The notes beneath the pieces were generated by a model. It was not told the DNA's origin, searched no databases, and worked only from the letters and a program-made list of their open reading frames with translations. Positions 28,506 through 38,805 of a stretch of 64,000 nucleotides of DNA are shown one piece after another. The stretch comes from Albidovulum sp. (lineage in GTDB: Bacteria; Pseudomonadota; Alphaproteobacteria; Rhodobacterales; Rhodobacteraceae), in assembly GCA_028823855.1 (NCBI GenBank), contig JAPPFL010000018.1, forward strand, positions 1 through 64,000. Reading direction: 5' to 3'. The translations under genes were made by a program, and so were the position numbers. The stretch's first letter is position 1. Every line of letters starts with the position of its first letter.

Positions 28506-29699
28506 TTAGAATTGCCTCAGTCTTGCGAACAATTCTTGAATGCCGGCGACATCGCTATTGGCGAAGGCAAATCTTATTGGTTTGCACCCGATTTCGACCA
28601 TTGACGGAGGGACGAACATGGAGCCTGGTAGCGCGAGAATTCCGACGTCGGCAATCATGCGCCGGACAACTTTCTCCGAATCCTCTTCGAAGGGATGCTC
28701 CGCATATGCGAAATACGCCCCGCATCCCTTAAGGCTCCATCCCGGTAGATTTTGAAACTCCTTTTCCATTTCGGCTTTCCGGCGCAGAATTTCCCTGCGC
28801 TCCTCCGCAAGCCATTCGCCGAGGTGCCGCAAGCCGAATAGCGCGGCCCTCTGTCCGAGCTGGTTGGGGCAAATCGAAACCGTGTCAAGAAATTTTTCTG
28901 CTTGGGCAAGAATCTTTTTGGACGCAATCAATGCGCCGACGCGATGCCCCGTCAAACGATAAGCCTTCGAAAACGAGTACAAATGAATGAAATTCAATTC
29001 CCAGTTGTTTTTTGCGAAAATCGAGTGCGGGGCAAAGCCCCGCGAGTCAAAGTCGCGATAAGTCTCATCGAGGATGAGCGATATGCCCCGCTGGCTCGCG
29101 AGATCAAAAAACCTGTCTACGACATCAGCCGGATATTCGATACCGGTGGGATTGTTCGGAGATACCAGCACTATGGCGCGCACATTTTGCGAAAGCATGG
29201 CCTCGGCCTTTTCGGGGCAGGGGATGAGACCGGCTCCGGTATCCAATAGTCGAGACTCGATACCCATCATATCTAGCCACATTTTGTGGTTGAAGTACCA
29301 AGGGATAGGAAGCACGACGGCGTCGCCTGCGCCGGCGACTGCGGAAATTGCAGCCGTGAATGCCTGGTTGCAGCCGGAAGTTATAGCAACTTGCTCGACG
29401 GAAATGGCTCCGCCGTAGGAGGAGGACCATTTCATGGCAATTTCCTGCCGCAAGTCAGGCAGCCCTAGCACTGGTCCATAGACGTGCGAAGCGGATTCGT
29501 TGGCAGCCGCATCCAAAATAGCTTCAATCAAAGGCGGCGGAGGAGGCGCGACGGGTGCCGCCTGAGAGACGTTGATGAGCGGAAATTGCTCGTTTTCGGG
29601 AGTTTCCTCGAGCCAGCGTCTCGCTTCCATGACAGGCGGCGCCATAGATCCGGCCATTCTTCGGTTAATTCGACTGTCCACTTTTCCTACTCGAGCCAT
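28506..29699 (-). CDS. Class I/II PLP-dependent aminotransferase
   Basis: A 397-residue fold-type I aminotransferase. The PLP lysine lies in YSFSKAYRLTGHRVG; SPNNPTGIEYP and LDETYRDF are the usual cofactor and aspartate motifs; RFAFAN near the C-terminus holds the substrate carboxylate arginine. The start ATG 29699 gives the usual N-terminus; an in-frame TTG at 29777 would overlap dctM by 29 bp. Amino donor and acceptor cannot be read from sequence. It follows the DctPQM genes by 49 bp on the same strand, so it probably acts on the imported compound or on a product of it. Confidence 0.88.
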   Translation of the reverse strand: MARVGKVDSRINRRMAGSMAPPVMEARRWLEETPENEQFPLINVSQAAPVAPPPPPLIEAILDAAANESASHVYGPVLGLPDLRQEIAMKWSSSYGGAISVEQVAITSGCNQAFTAAISAVAGAGDAVVLPIPWYFNHKMWLDMMGIESRLLDTGAGLIPCPEKAEAMLSQNVRAIVLVSPNNPTGIEYPADVVDRFFDLASQRGISLILDETYRDFDSRGFAPHSIFAKNNWELNFIHLYSFSKAYRLTGHRVGALIASKKILAQAEKFLDTVSICPNQLGQRAALFGLRHLGEWLAEERREILRRKAEMEKEFQNLPGWSLKGCGAYFAYAEHPFEEDSEKVVRRMIADVGILALPGSMFVPPSMVEIGCKPIRFAFANSDVAGIQELFARLRQF

Positions 29700-29748
29700 A
29701 CCGACGATTCCGAGACCCGGAATCGAAGGCTGTTCCTTTGAATACGCA

Positions 29749-31170
29749 TCATAGCAAGTTGGGAAGCCAAAGAACAATTCCGGGAAAAGCTATCAGCACG
29801 CCTACTGTAACGACGTCGGCTATAAAGAAAGGCGATGCGCCGCGGAACACATCTTCCGGCGGTATCTCGGCGCCTGATTCTTTTGTTACGCCAGCAACGA
29901 CAAAGCAGTTTAGGCCGATTGGAGGCGTTATCAGGCAAAGTTCAGCCATCTTGACTACAATTATGCCGAACCAAATCGCGCACTCTTCCGCATTCATGCC
30001 CAACGCGGAAGACTCGCGCGTTACGTCCGGTCCGCCGTTCAATGCGATAACTGCGGGAAATGCCACGGGCAAAGTCAGAATTAGCATGCCGATTGCGTCC
30101 ATGAACATGCCCAAAACCACGTAGACGAGCAGGATGAGCAGCAACGTTACCAGCGGAGGCTGTTCAAGCGCGCCAATCCAACTGGCGAACACGTCGGGAA
30201 GATTCGCAAAACCGAGATAGCGAACATAAATGAGGACGCCCCAGATCATCGTGAAGATCATCGCGGTTAACTTCGCCGCCTCCATCAAGGCGCTTCGAAG
30301 CTGCGACCACTTCATTCCGCGATAAACCGCAATCAATAGAACTACGAACGCTCCGAGTGAACCTGCCTCCGTGGGCGTCGCCCATCCGAAATATATCGAG
30401 TAAATTATTATTAGTACGACCAGCAATATCGGCAGGGTTCCCGGAAGGCTTTGGAACTTGGACTTCCAGCTAAACCCGCCGACAGGAGGACCCAGATCCT
30501 TTCGAAATGTGGCAAGGCCGACTACGAGCGCGCCGTAAATCACGGCAGATACGGCTCCAGGAATGAATCCTGCCAATAGGAGCTTTCCTACAGACTGTTC
30601 GACGATGATTGCGTAGATTACCAGGATCGCGGAAGGCGGAATGAGAGATGCAAGCGTGCCGCCTGCCGCGACCACTCCGGCCGCAAATCGCCGATCATAG
30701 TCGAGACGCAGCATTTCCGGAATCGCGATCCGCGCGAATACAGCGGAAGTCGCGACCGAAGCCCCTGAAACTGCCGCGAATCCGGCCGTTGAAAAAACGG
30801 TTGCCACTCCGAGACCTCCGGGCAGCCAGCCGAGCCACCGTTTGGCCGCTTCAAACAGCAGGCGCGTCAAACCGGCGAAGTATGCGAGATAACCGATCAA
30901 GATAAACGTCGGAATCAGCGAAAGGGCATAGGTTGTGGTTTTCGAATGCGGAATTTGGCCAACTAGCTTTGCGGCCGTCGAAAGTCCTCGATCAAACCCC
31001 TGTTTCTGCATAAAAAATAAGCACAGGCCCAGAAATCCTACAATAGCCGTTGCGAATGCAACTCTTACTCCGACTATAACCAATACGAGGAGCAGGCAGG
31101 ACAGCCAGAGCGACATTGTGAACGCATCGACGCCTTGTAGAAGCACCTTCATGTCGAAGAAGCTAGCCAT
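29749..31170 (-). CDS. dctM: TRAP transporter large permease subunit DctM
   Basis: The large TRAP permease carries the solute path and is driven by a sodium or proton gradient. The protein is about 473 residues with around twelve hydrophobic segments. The family motifs are FSTAGFAAVSGASVATSAVFARIAIPEM near residue 110 (the G-x-x-S-G-S-x-A segment), LASLIPPSAILVIYAIIVEQSVG near residue 155 and the C-terminal EIPPEDVFRGASPFF. The start is ambiguous: ATG 31170 overlaps dctQ by 8 bp and ATG 31152 lies 11 bp after it; neither has a strong ribosome site. It forms an operon with dctP, dctQ and the aminotransferase. Confidence 0.92.
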   Translation of the reverse strand: MASFFDMKVLLQGVDAFTMSLWLSCLLLVLVIVGVRVAFATAIVGFLGLCLFFMQKQGFDRGLSTAAKLVGQIPHSKTTTYALSLIPTFILIGYLAYFAGLTRLLFEAAKRWLGWLPGGLGVATVFSTAGFAAVSGASVATSAVFARIAIPEMLRLDYDRRFAAGVVAAGGTLASLIPPSAILVIYAIIVEQSVGKLLLAGFIPGAVSAVIYGALVVGLATFRKDLGPPVGGFSWKSKFQSLPGTLPILLVVLIIIYSIYFGWATPTEAGSLGAFVVLLIAVYRGMKWSQLRSALMEAAKLTAMIFTMIWGVLIYVRYLGFANLPDVFASWIGALEQPPLVTLLLILLVYVVLGMFMDAIGMLILTLPVAFPAVIALNGGPDVTRESSALGMNAEECAIWFGIIVVKMAELCLITPPIGLNCFVVAGVTKESGAEIPPEDVFRGASPFFIADVVTVGVLIAFPGIVLWLPNLL

Positions 31171-31795
31171 TCTCGGCACCGCGCATGGCGTCGGCTTCTT
31201 GCGCCGCTTGAGACTCCGGATCCAATACTACTGGAGTCCCAAAAGCCGTTTCCGCATTTGTTAGGAACGCAATCCAAAAAGCGCGCATTTGTAGTGCCAG
31301 CCTTAGCCATAGAAGCGAGAGAGCAAGAGGAACTATTAATTTTGCCGGCCAGAGCGGGAGGGCAACATCAATGGAGCTGTCGCGACTCCACCAAGCGGAC
31401 CCGAAGTCAAAACTGCGAAGAAAATGGAACCAGCTACCGATGATTAAAACAGTCGTTATGAGCAGCATCAACGCGATGCCCAGTAGCTCAGCGAACCACA
31501 ATTGCCGCCCTTTTAGCCGCGCAACCAGAAAATCCATGCGAATATGCGATCCTTGACTCTGGCAGTACGCAATGCCGAAAAAAGCAAATACGGCCATGAA
31601 TTGTTCAGTCCAGTCGATGTAGCCAGGAACCGGTGAATTTAAGAATTTCCTCGCCAAGACGTTGATCGAAGCAAGCAAGACGAGCGCGAATATGACGATT
31701 CCGCTTAAAATATTGAGACTGGATTCAATTCTTCGGACGACGATGTCCGCCTTTGCGGATAATCCGCCCTCCGGTGAACTTCCGCTCGATTCCAT
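31163..31795 (-). CDS. dctQ: TRAP transporter small permease subunit DctQ
   Basis: The small permease subunit links the binding protein to DctM. The 210-residue protein has four hydrophobic helices, starting near residues 26-46 (SGIVIFALVLLASINVLAR) and including FMAVFAFFGIAYCQSQGSHIRMDFL, a classic DctQ block. The C-terminal 35 residues are hydrophilic. It overlaps the start of dctM and lies 57 bp after dctP. Confidence 0.92.
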   Translation of the reverse strand: MESSGSSPEGGLSAKADIVVRRIESSLNILSGIVIFALVLLASINVLARKFLNSPVPGYIDWTEQFMAVFAFFGIAYCQSQGSHIRMDFLVARLKGRQLWFAELLGIALMLLITTVLIIGSWFHFLRSFDFGSAWWSRDSSIDVALPLWPAKLIVPLALSLLWLRLALQMRAFWIAFLTNAETAFGTPVVLDPESQAAQEADAMRGAENG

Positions 31796-31852
31796 AGTCC
31801 TAGATTTCCAGGCCGTTCCGCTTGTCGCCGGAACGGCCCAAAGTAGCCTAGA

Positions 31853-32857
31853 TTAGCGCATCGATTCCAAGGTCGACTGGACTAGGTCGTACAATTCCTG
31901 CGCCGGAATACCTTGCGCAATCATTCTTTCGCGCCACTCTTCCAAAACAGGTCCCGCGACCTCTCTGAATTTGGCGATCTCTTCATCGGCAATATGGACC
32001 CTGGCTACGTTTTTCTCGTCAAGAATCCTATCCCAATTGTCGAGCAGAGTCCCGTAGTTGTCCAGGTAGTGCCGGAGGGCTTCGTCAACCGATCCGTCAA
32101 GGGCGGCCCTATGTTCATCCGACAAAGACTCGTATGCATCGATATTTACGACAACGGGGCAGTTCACCGTTCCGGGGTTTAAATTCTCGGTCCACCACTT
32201 CGCTAAGTCAATCGTCTTGAAGGCGAAATGGGCGTGCTGCGCGAATGCGACGGTGTCCACGACACCAGACTCCATTGCGCTATAGGCTTCGGTGGCCGTG
32301 ACGGAAGTCGGCACGGCCCCAACCGCCTTAAACGCCTTGCCAAGACCTCCCGTCGCCCTAACCCGCATTCCTACGAATTCCGAAAGCTCGTCCCTTGGTT
32401 CGCCCGTGCCAACGATGTTGTACTGGGGCATCGGAGAGGTCATTAGCAATTTGGCATTCCATCGCGCCAAATCCGCCTGGGTTGCCGGGTGAGAGTACAC
32501 CGCGTGGCTGACCGCAACTTCTTCCTCGAGCGTCTGCACGCCTAGGAACGGCAATTCGAGAACTGTGATCGAGGGATTCTTGTCTACATGATAGCCCGCG
32601 CAGAACTGGGCCATTTCAAACGCGCCGATTTCGATGCCGTCCAGGTTCTCCCTATTATTGGACAGGCCTCCGTACGATATGTTGATCGTAAATTCCCCGC
32701 CGGTTTTTTGGTCGACGAGTTCCGCAAGTTTTTCCACATGCTCGGTAAAGGCGCGGCGCGCACCCCAAAGGGAAACGTTCCATTCTACCGCCGCCGATTC
32801 TCCCGCGACTGCTATGGCCACCGTTGCCAGCGCAGCTTTGGTTATCGTGCCATTCAT
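31853..32857 (-). CDS. dctP: TRAP transporter solute-binding protein DctP
   Basis: This 334-residue periplasmic protein captures the solute for DctQM. A signal peptide covers residues 1-23 (NGTITKAALATVAIAVAGESAA). The mature part has GGLSNNRENLDGIEIGAFEMAQFCAGY near residue 60 and the family motif RATGGLGKAFKAVGAVPTSVTATEAYSAMESGVVD near residue 165, which includes the arginine that binds the solute carboxylate. The start at ATG 32857 has GGGAG 7 nt upstream; a longer frame extends 38 codons further but lacks such a site. The substrate is not readable beyond probably an organic acid. Confidence 0.93.
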   Translation of the reverse strand: MNGTITKAALATVAIAVAGESAAVEWNVSLWGARRAFTEHVEKLAELVDQKTGGEFTINISYGGLSNNRENLDGIEIGAFEMAQFCAGYHVDKNPSITVLELPFLGVQTLEEEVAVSHAVYSHPATQADLARWNAKLLMTSPMPQYNIVGTGEPRDELSEFVGMRVRATGGLGKAFKAVGAVPTSVTATEAYSAMESGVVDTVAFAQHAHFAFKTIDLAKWWTENLNPGTVNCPVVVNIDAYESLSDEHRAALDGSVDEALRHYLDNYGTLLDNWDRILDEKNVARVHIADEEIAKFREVAGPVLEEWRERMIAQGIPAQELYDLVQSTLESMR

Positions 32858-35374
32858 GTTTGTTCTCCCTATTTCAAAATTGAAACCTTGTAACGCTTTC
32901 GATGGACACAATACGTCCCGTAAATTTATTTTGAATTCTGGCACATGTCGAGCGATTAAAACGCGCATCAAATTTGGCGTTCTACTTCAAAAATTTAACA
33001 TTGACTTTTTCTATTGACGAGTCCGAGATCGCATACAAGCGGCTTCCGCAAGCGACTTGAGCCTTAAGTTCTGAACACAGTCTCAGACTGAGAATCCTCG
33101 TCTTCTCAATTTATTGCGCACTTGAACTGAAGAGTATCTAATTTACTGGACAAAACGGGAAATTGGATTCGGTGTATAGCGCAAAAATTGATTCGCACAG
33201 CGACAACTCTGGCCATTGAATCATCAAAATGTACGATAGAACCACAAGCATGCTGCACTTAACTGTCGCGGTCGATTTATACTTACCCAATAGGAATAAA
33301 TCGAAAAATCAACTAGAAGAAAATAGCTGGAAATCAACCGGCTTTGGCCGTTTCAAGCAAATTCCCCACGAATCTTCGCCTTTTTCGGTTCTCAGCCATT
33401 CTTTGCCGCGCCAAGGCTGCGTACTAGCGAAAATCTTGTCAACTTCTTTGCTGGACATATTCCGAGAGCGGAATTTCATCGCAGTAGAATTATTGGTGCC
33501 AATCGCAGTTTTGAATCCAACCGCTTCCATGACTTCCTTCCACTTGAACCTGCAGTGTTTCAAATTCACGCACTAGACGAATCGGCCATGCTTCAATTGG
33601 CTTGTAGAGCATTCACGCATTTGGAACCTCTGGATTTGGCAGGTGGCAACAAAGGTTTGCTGCGGTCGCTGTTTTCGCCCTTGGACATTGTGCGCATGCT
33701 CTTTTTGCGATCGTCCACTTCGACAGCCGCATAAACTGTCGACAATAGGTGCGCTCCTTGCCGAGTAACTCGGGAGAAATTCCCAGGTTTTTGGTAAGTC
33801 AGTCTGACTTTGAGTGTCGACGCGATCCGTTTCGCACATCGGCAGGTTAATCATCGTTGATTCTATAATTTTCTCTAAATCGTAGTACTTACTCATTCGT
33901 AATCGATTCCGCTCGTCATTTGCTATCAATCTAGCGAATTTCGTGTCAGCTCACTTCATGATTTGTCTCGATTGTATTAAGAACAGTGCCGAAAGAGAAC
34001 GGAAACAATTCATGTGCGACCCGGTTCCTAGTCTTCGGTTCCAGGCCCAAAAATTTGATGCCGTCGACCGCGCAATTTGTCAAAAATTGAAGGACGTGTT
34101 TAGAGCCTTTGCCGACGTGCTACAGCCAATTAATAGTCAAGACACTATCGCGCTAAAATCGAATTCCGGAAATCGTTTTGCGTAACGCGTTTGGGTAATT
34201 CTCGATGAGTTAGGGTTCAGCTAGGACACATGTGTCCCATTTTAATCTGCCATCGGCAAGCCCATTTTAGCGACTCCCTGCATAAATTCGATGCTTTAAC
34301 ACCTATTGATCTTCCTCGTAGAGCAATCTCAGTTGTGGCACTGCCTTTTGGGTCGTCGACGAGGAGACCAGACCCGTTCGTCGCTCTCACCCGACACCCG
34401 ATTCTGACAATGACCCTCATCAAAGCAATTTTCGTTTAGGTCTCGGTCGCCGTTTAAGCTGATTCATTTTCGTAATTCAGCAGTCTCCAAGTGTATCATT
34501 CCAATTTTGTGGCTGTATACTTTCCCATGCTGGCACTTTGGGAATACGCGCCGCCCGGACGCCGGATCGGTTCCCATTTCCTGATCTCGGTACTGGCTTA
34601 CGATCCGGGAGCGCATGCATAGCTGGGTCAAGATCAACACGACGCTGCGCCGAAATGAGGGCGTCCCAGTGGCGAGTCGGTAGGATTCCAATTCTAGGGC
34701 GGAGCACGCCCTGATTTCGCGGGCCGCCGGCGTCGAGCCCGGCCTTGCCCGCTCGAGGTGCGCACTGGACGGGCGGCTCGCACCGCCGCCGTGGGCTCAA
34801 CAGAATAGTCTAATGTAAGGACAGTATGGATCCCGTCACGATAATAATGCATGGTATTCAATACGTTACGAGAAAGAGAGATATACCAAACTACCAAATT
34901 GGCTGGAATACTTCGTCGCCTTCCCAACGAGAATATGTAAGAGAAATCTATAATTTTAAGCAAAATTCAGCAACACCTCTAACATAAAGTGCCGACGAAT
35001 ATACATTTAGGCAACGATAGAAGATTCAAGCTAGAATTGAACTAAAGAAAAGATCCAAGTTGGTACCACATCGTTCAACGAAAACGCGGCCAGTACAAAA
35101 TTAGGCAAAAACAACAAATTGCACAACTTCAATTCGTGATATATTGTAGCGACGGATAGCGAATAGGAGGCGAATCTCAACCAATTCTTTGTTCGCCAAT
35201 TCAAAGATAAGAATGTACATAAAATTCGCTATTCAATTTCGAAGGATAGCGATCGAAAAAGGGTTGAAAGTCACGATGCCATCAAGCTCTTTCGATCTAT
35301 TTAAAAACTATCCGAATCTTAAAACAAGGGTTGCAAATAATTTAAAAATACCTTAAAATCACGGAATATATTCA
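32858..35374. other. Long unassigned stretch at the left edge of the accessory island
   Basis: About 2.5 kb with no gene I can support. It is mostly AT-rich, broken by a GC-rich block near 34530-34790 with protein-like reading on the minus strand (frames ending at 34464 and 34477) but no recognised family. Short frames at 33229-33576 (+), 33309-33569 (-), 33573-33929 (-) and 33943-34185 (+) have no known motif and overlap each other. Decayed genes or mobile-element leftovers are the likely content. Confidence 0.45.
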
Positions 35375-36262
35375 ATGGCATGTTCAATTGTTATTCCTAC
35401 TAGAGATCGGCCCTATGGATTGAAACTTGCGGTTTCTTCAGCCTTTTTGGAGTTAAAAAAAGTGGATGGCGAGATAATTGTTATAGATGATGGCAGTAAA
35501 ATCTCCGCCGGTGAAATACTTTCGGATTTTAATTCCGATCGACTAAAAATTTTTTCTAATCCCGGCTTAAGCGGCCCAAGCACTTCACGGAATTATGGTG
35601 TAACCAAAGCAAGTGGTTCTATCGTACATTTTTTAGATGACGATGACCAGTTTTTTCCTGGATATTGCCTTAGTGTTCAAGAAAAAGTTTTGCGCCTAAA
35701 TCCACAAGTTGAATTTGGATTTTCAACGGTTTCTGCAAATTCTCGAAAACGTCGTAAGAAGGGAATTTTAAGTGGGGCTGATAAAATTGAAGATTTTTTG
35801 ACAGGGCTCGGATGCGGCTTTTTTATCCGACGAAATGTTTTTCAAAGGATAGGTGGTTTGGATGAAATGATTCAGGTTAATGAAGATACGGAGTTTTGTA
35901 TAAGATTAAAGCGAGCCAATGTTATTGGTTGGGCATGCGATTTTCAGGGTGTAATTTTGGGTAAAGACGGAAAACGATCAAAGTCAGATCGATTTAGCGC
36001 AACAAGCCTTGCCGAGCCTGGTCTTCGCGCGGCTAGCTTTGAACAAATTTTTTGTAAACATTCGGACTTTTTTGCTGACCACCGTTCAATTCGTCGAAGA
36101 TTTGTTATAAGAATTTTGAAATATAGGCTTAGGGAAAAGAACTATTGTAAATGGAAGTCATTTGTGTCGAATCATGTTCCCGAATATGACCGTACTCTCT
36201 TTCATGCTCTCGGGAAACTTGCGTTTTCTGTGAAAAGTTGTCTGCATGTATCGGGTTTATAA
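35375..36262 (+). CDS. Family 2 glycosyltransferase
   Basis: A 295-residue GT-A glycosyltransferase, probably adding a sugar to a surface polysaccharide from a nucleotide-sugar donor. It begins CSIVIPTRDRPYGLKLAVSSA and has IIVIDDGSK (near residue 34), a GPSTSRNYGVTKASG helix and the metal-binding run FLDDDDQFFPGY (near residue 87). NEDTEFCIRLKRA near residue 168 supplies the ED-type catalytic motif. Base composition is clearly more AT-rich than the chromosomal backbone, with codons such as AAA and TTT common, which suggests transfer. Donor and acceptor are unknown. The next intact gene is 1.8 kb away. Confidence 0.9.
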   Translation: MACSIVIPTRDRPYGLKLAVSSAFLELKKVDGEIIVIDDGSKISAGEILSDFNSDRLKIFSNPGLSGPSTSRNYGVTKASGSIVHFLDDDDQFFPGYCLSVQEKVLRLNPQVEFGFSTVSANSRKRRKKGILSGADKIEDFLTGLGCGFFIRRNVFQRIGGLDEMIQVNEDTEFCIRLKRANVIGWACDFQGVILGKDGKRSKSDRFSATSLAEPGLRAASFEQIFCKHSDFFADHRSIRRRFVIRILKYRLREKNYCKWKSFVSNHVPEYDRTLFHALGKLAFSVKSCLHVSGL

Positions 36263-36332
36263 TTAAAATCTCTCGTAAACAAAACAAAATTCCTGCAAAA
36301 ATATGTGAAGTGAAAACAGTTTTAACTATGAA

Positions 36333-36668
36333 ATGACGAACAGAATCACGCCATATAATGGCACCGCACTGTTTCGTGCAGCCGTGGCCAACGCAACAAA
36401 CGAAATAGATTGTTTGCGTTACGGATGGTTCAACAGGGATTCTACCGGACGCCAGGTGCTTTCCAATACCGGATCTAAGATTTTCAAAGCAGTTCTATTA
36501 AAATGCCGAGTGGCCCAAATTATGCGTCTTTTCCGAATAATTTATGACTTTTCGAGGTGCGTTCTCTTTCTTGATCTAGATTCACTGTTTGTTGGCAATC
36601 TTCATACCTTTTTTGACTACGGAGGCTTTAGTATATTTTGTGCACTGTCAAATTGCCCACGCCATTGA
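36333..36668 (+). pseudogene. Truncated glycosyltransferase (GT8-like fragment)
   Basis: A 111-residue frame that looks like the middle of a nucleotide-sugar transferase. CVLFLDLDSLFVGNLHTFFDY (near residues 76-96) matches the D-x-D sheet of GT8-like enzymes, where intact proteins read LYLDLDTVIVGSLDDL. GSKIFKAVLL upstream fits the GWWxKIxLF segment before it. The frame stops right after FCALSNC, where intact relatives continue for over 100 residues. The N-terminus may also be incomplete. It probably is a dead gene. The call rests on motif memory. Confidence 0.55.
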
Positions 36669-38034
36669 AGATTTCGAATAGGGCTTGGCAAATTTGTTCC
36701 AAGTCTGGGAATGGATGTATTTGAATTCGATATTCGGTCGAAAAATGAAATCGGTAAAAGGTCTCGGCTTCAAACAAATCTGAACTCTTTTAAAAATTAA
36801 TAGTGGAACAGATCTTTGTACAACAAACCCAAAGCGAATTCAAATTTTTCTTCCTCCTTGAATCATATTTTTTGAAGCACACCTAAGACGAGCACCAATA
36901 GTTGATAGATTCAATGAACCAAGTCCGATGGCAAAAATGGTCGGATAGTCGCCCTCCTTGGATTTCGCCAGCCGCATTTTTTTAATAAAATTGGAGATCA
37001 AAACCGAACTACTTAGGGTAGGTACAGGCTCTGTCTAGCTAAATGGATTGCCAAAACTGTTTAAAATTCGGCTATGGGGTAAGAATAAGTCCCTTACTAG
37101 GTTAACTATTCCGAGTTTCCACTTCGTTGGACAAAAGATGCATTATTCCCAGTAGTAATTAAAACCGTTGCACCGTTGCTATCGAGCGGAAAATTCAATC
37201 AGGACAATTCTCAGTTGGTCCGTCAGGTCAATTCGCCAATGTGCGATAATTTTAGATGAGAGTGTACATTTAACGGAAGTCAAATTTGAAGTCTTAACAA
37301 ATTAACAACAGTTGTTGATGAAACCAGACACAAAGATGGATACACAAATTCATGATTAATCCACAAACTCAGCTTTTCTAACCGTAATGGTTTTCATCTA
37401 CTTACTTACAGAATCATGCGTTCTTGACGACCGCCTAAATCTAAACGTCATTAGTAAATATTAATGTTGAATGGTTCGCCATAATATTCAGCGAACTCAA
37501 TTAAACCATTGATGGCGAAAGCATAACCGAATCACGAGCCGAAGTTTTAAATGATCCCAATAAAGACACGTTACGACGAATTTTCTTAACCTCTTCATTT
37601 CATAGGCAAAATCTTCAATAATACGATGAATTAAAATTTATAAATATAGGTGAGTCAAATTGAGTAATACGTCATCAAATGTAATTCCGACAAAGAAAAG
37701 TCGTTTTTTACCTTGTTGGAAAACAAGGATTTCGACAAGTAATTTACGGCTTCCACGAACTGGGGGTGCGCTCAAGGTCCAAATAAAAATAAACGCCGCT
37801 AAGAATTAAATTTGATTAACAGAAATTCCTAGATTACCCGTAAAGATTTTGAATTATACTGTTGTGGATTGCGCAATTTTTTTTGTAGGATTGGACCTGA
37901 AACTACCACGGCTACTACGATTTTGGTTGCACTGAGCGTGTGACTAGGGCATCGTTTTCCTTGGATCAGGCAGAAGGGCCAATCATATGTAGCGGTATCC
38001 TTACTTTAATAAATCTCAAGAAGCGGAAATTAGC
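36669..38034. other. AT-rich stretch without a gene
   Basis: About 1.37 kb with stop codons in all frames and no coding frame of note. Its position after the broken glycosyltransferase and its strong AT bias suggest decayed island DNA. It must contain the promoter for the rfbF operon near its right end, but I could not fix one. Confidence 0.45.
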
Positions 38035-38802
38035 ATGAAAGCGGTTATTCTTGCTGGCGGATTTGGCACTCGAATCAGCGAAGAATCCTATCTTCGTCCA
38101 AAGCCAATGATCGAAATAGGTGGGCGACCAATTCTTTGGCACATCATGAAGATATTTGGTTCGTATGGTTTGCATGAGTTCGTGATTTGCTGCGGGTACA
38201 AAGGATATTTGATAAAGGAGTATTTTGCCAACTATTTCCTTCATATGTCGGATGTTACAATCCATATGGATGAAAACAGAATGGAAGTTCATCAACGAAA
38301 ATCCGAACCTTGGCATGTGACTCTTGTGGACACTGGCGAACACACCATGACCGGGGGACGTCTGAAACGTGTTGCTGACTATATCGATAGCACATTTTGT
38401 ATGACGTATGGAGACGGTTTAGCGGATGTCGATGTGACCTCGCTAATTCGTCGACACAAGTCGCAGAGAACCGAAGCAACGATGACAGCGGTTCAACCGC
38501 CAGGCCGTTACGGATCATTGAAAATCCAAAGCGGCAAGGTTGTTCGATTTCTCGAGAAACCGGATGGAGACGGTCAATGGGTAAACGGCGGATTCTTTGT
38601 TTGCGAACCGTCGGTACTAAGTCGCATAGATGGGGATGAAACTCCTTGGGAGGGTAAGCCATTAGAAAGTCTTGCAAGAGATTCTCAACTTACCGTATTT
38701 CAACATAGTGGCTTCTGGGCCGCCATGGATACATTGCGCGACAAGAGACAACTTGAGGACTTATGGGCAAACGCGCGTGCTCCGTGGAAAGTTTGGGACT
38801 GA
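38035..38802 (+). CDS. rfbF: Glucose-1-phosphate cytidylyltransferase
   Basis: RfbF makes CDP-glucose from CTP and glucose-1-phosphate, the first step to CDP-6-deoxysugars. The 255-residue product begins MKAVILAGGFGTRISEES and carries LRPKPMIEIGGRPILWHIMKIF, the nucleotide-binding signature in which the serine/glutamate positions mark the cytidylyl type. TYGDGLADVD near residue 123 holds the metal aspartates. PPGRYGSL and GGFFVCEPS are further family blocks. It is followed by rfbG after 3 bp. Confidence 0.95.
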   Translation: MKAVILAGGFGTRISEESYLRPKPMIEIGGRPILWHIMKIFGSYGLHEFVICCGYKGYLIKEYFANYFLHMSDVTIHMDENRMEVHQRKSEPWHVTLVDTGEHTMTGGRLKRVADYIDSTFCMTYGDGLADVDVTSLIRRHKSQRTEATMTAVQPPGRYGSLKIQSGKVVRFLEKPDGDGQWVNGGFFVCEPSVLSRIDGDETPWEGKPLESLARDSQLTVFQHSGFWAAMDTLRDKRQLEDLWANARAPWKVWD

Positions 38803-38805
38803 TTG

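Noticed and set aside
33000-38000. Possible CRISPR or tandem repeats in the AT-rich regions
   Set aside because: No regularly spaced repeat could be found on reading through.
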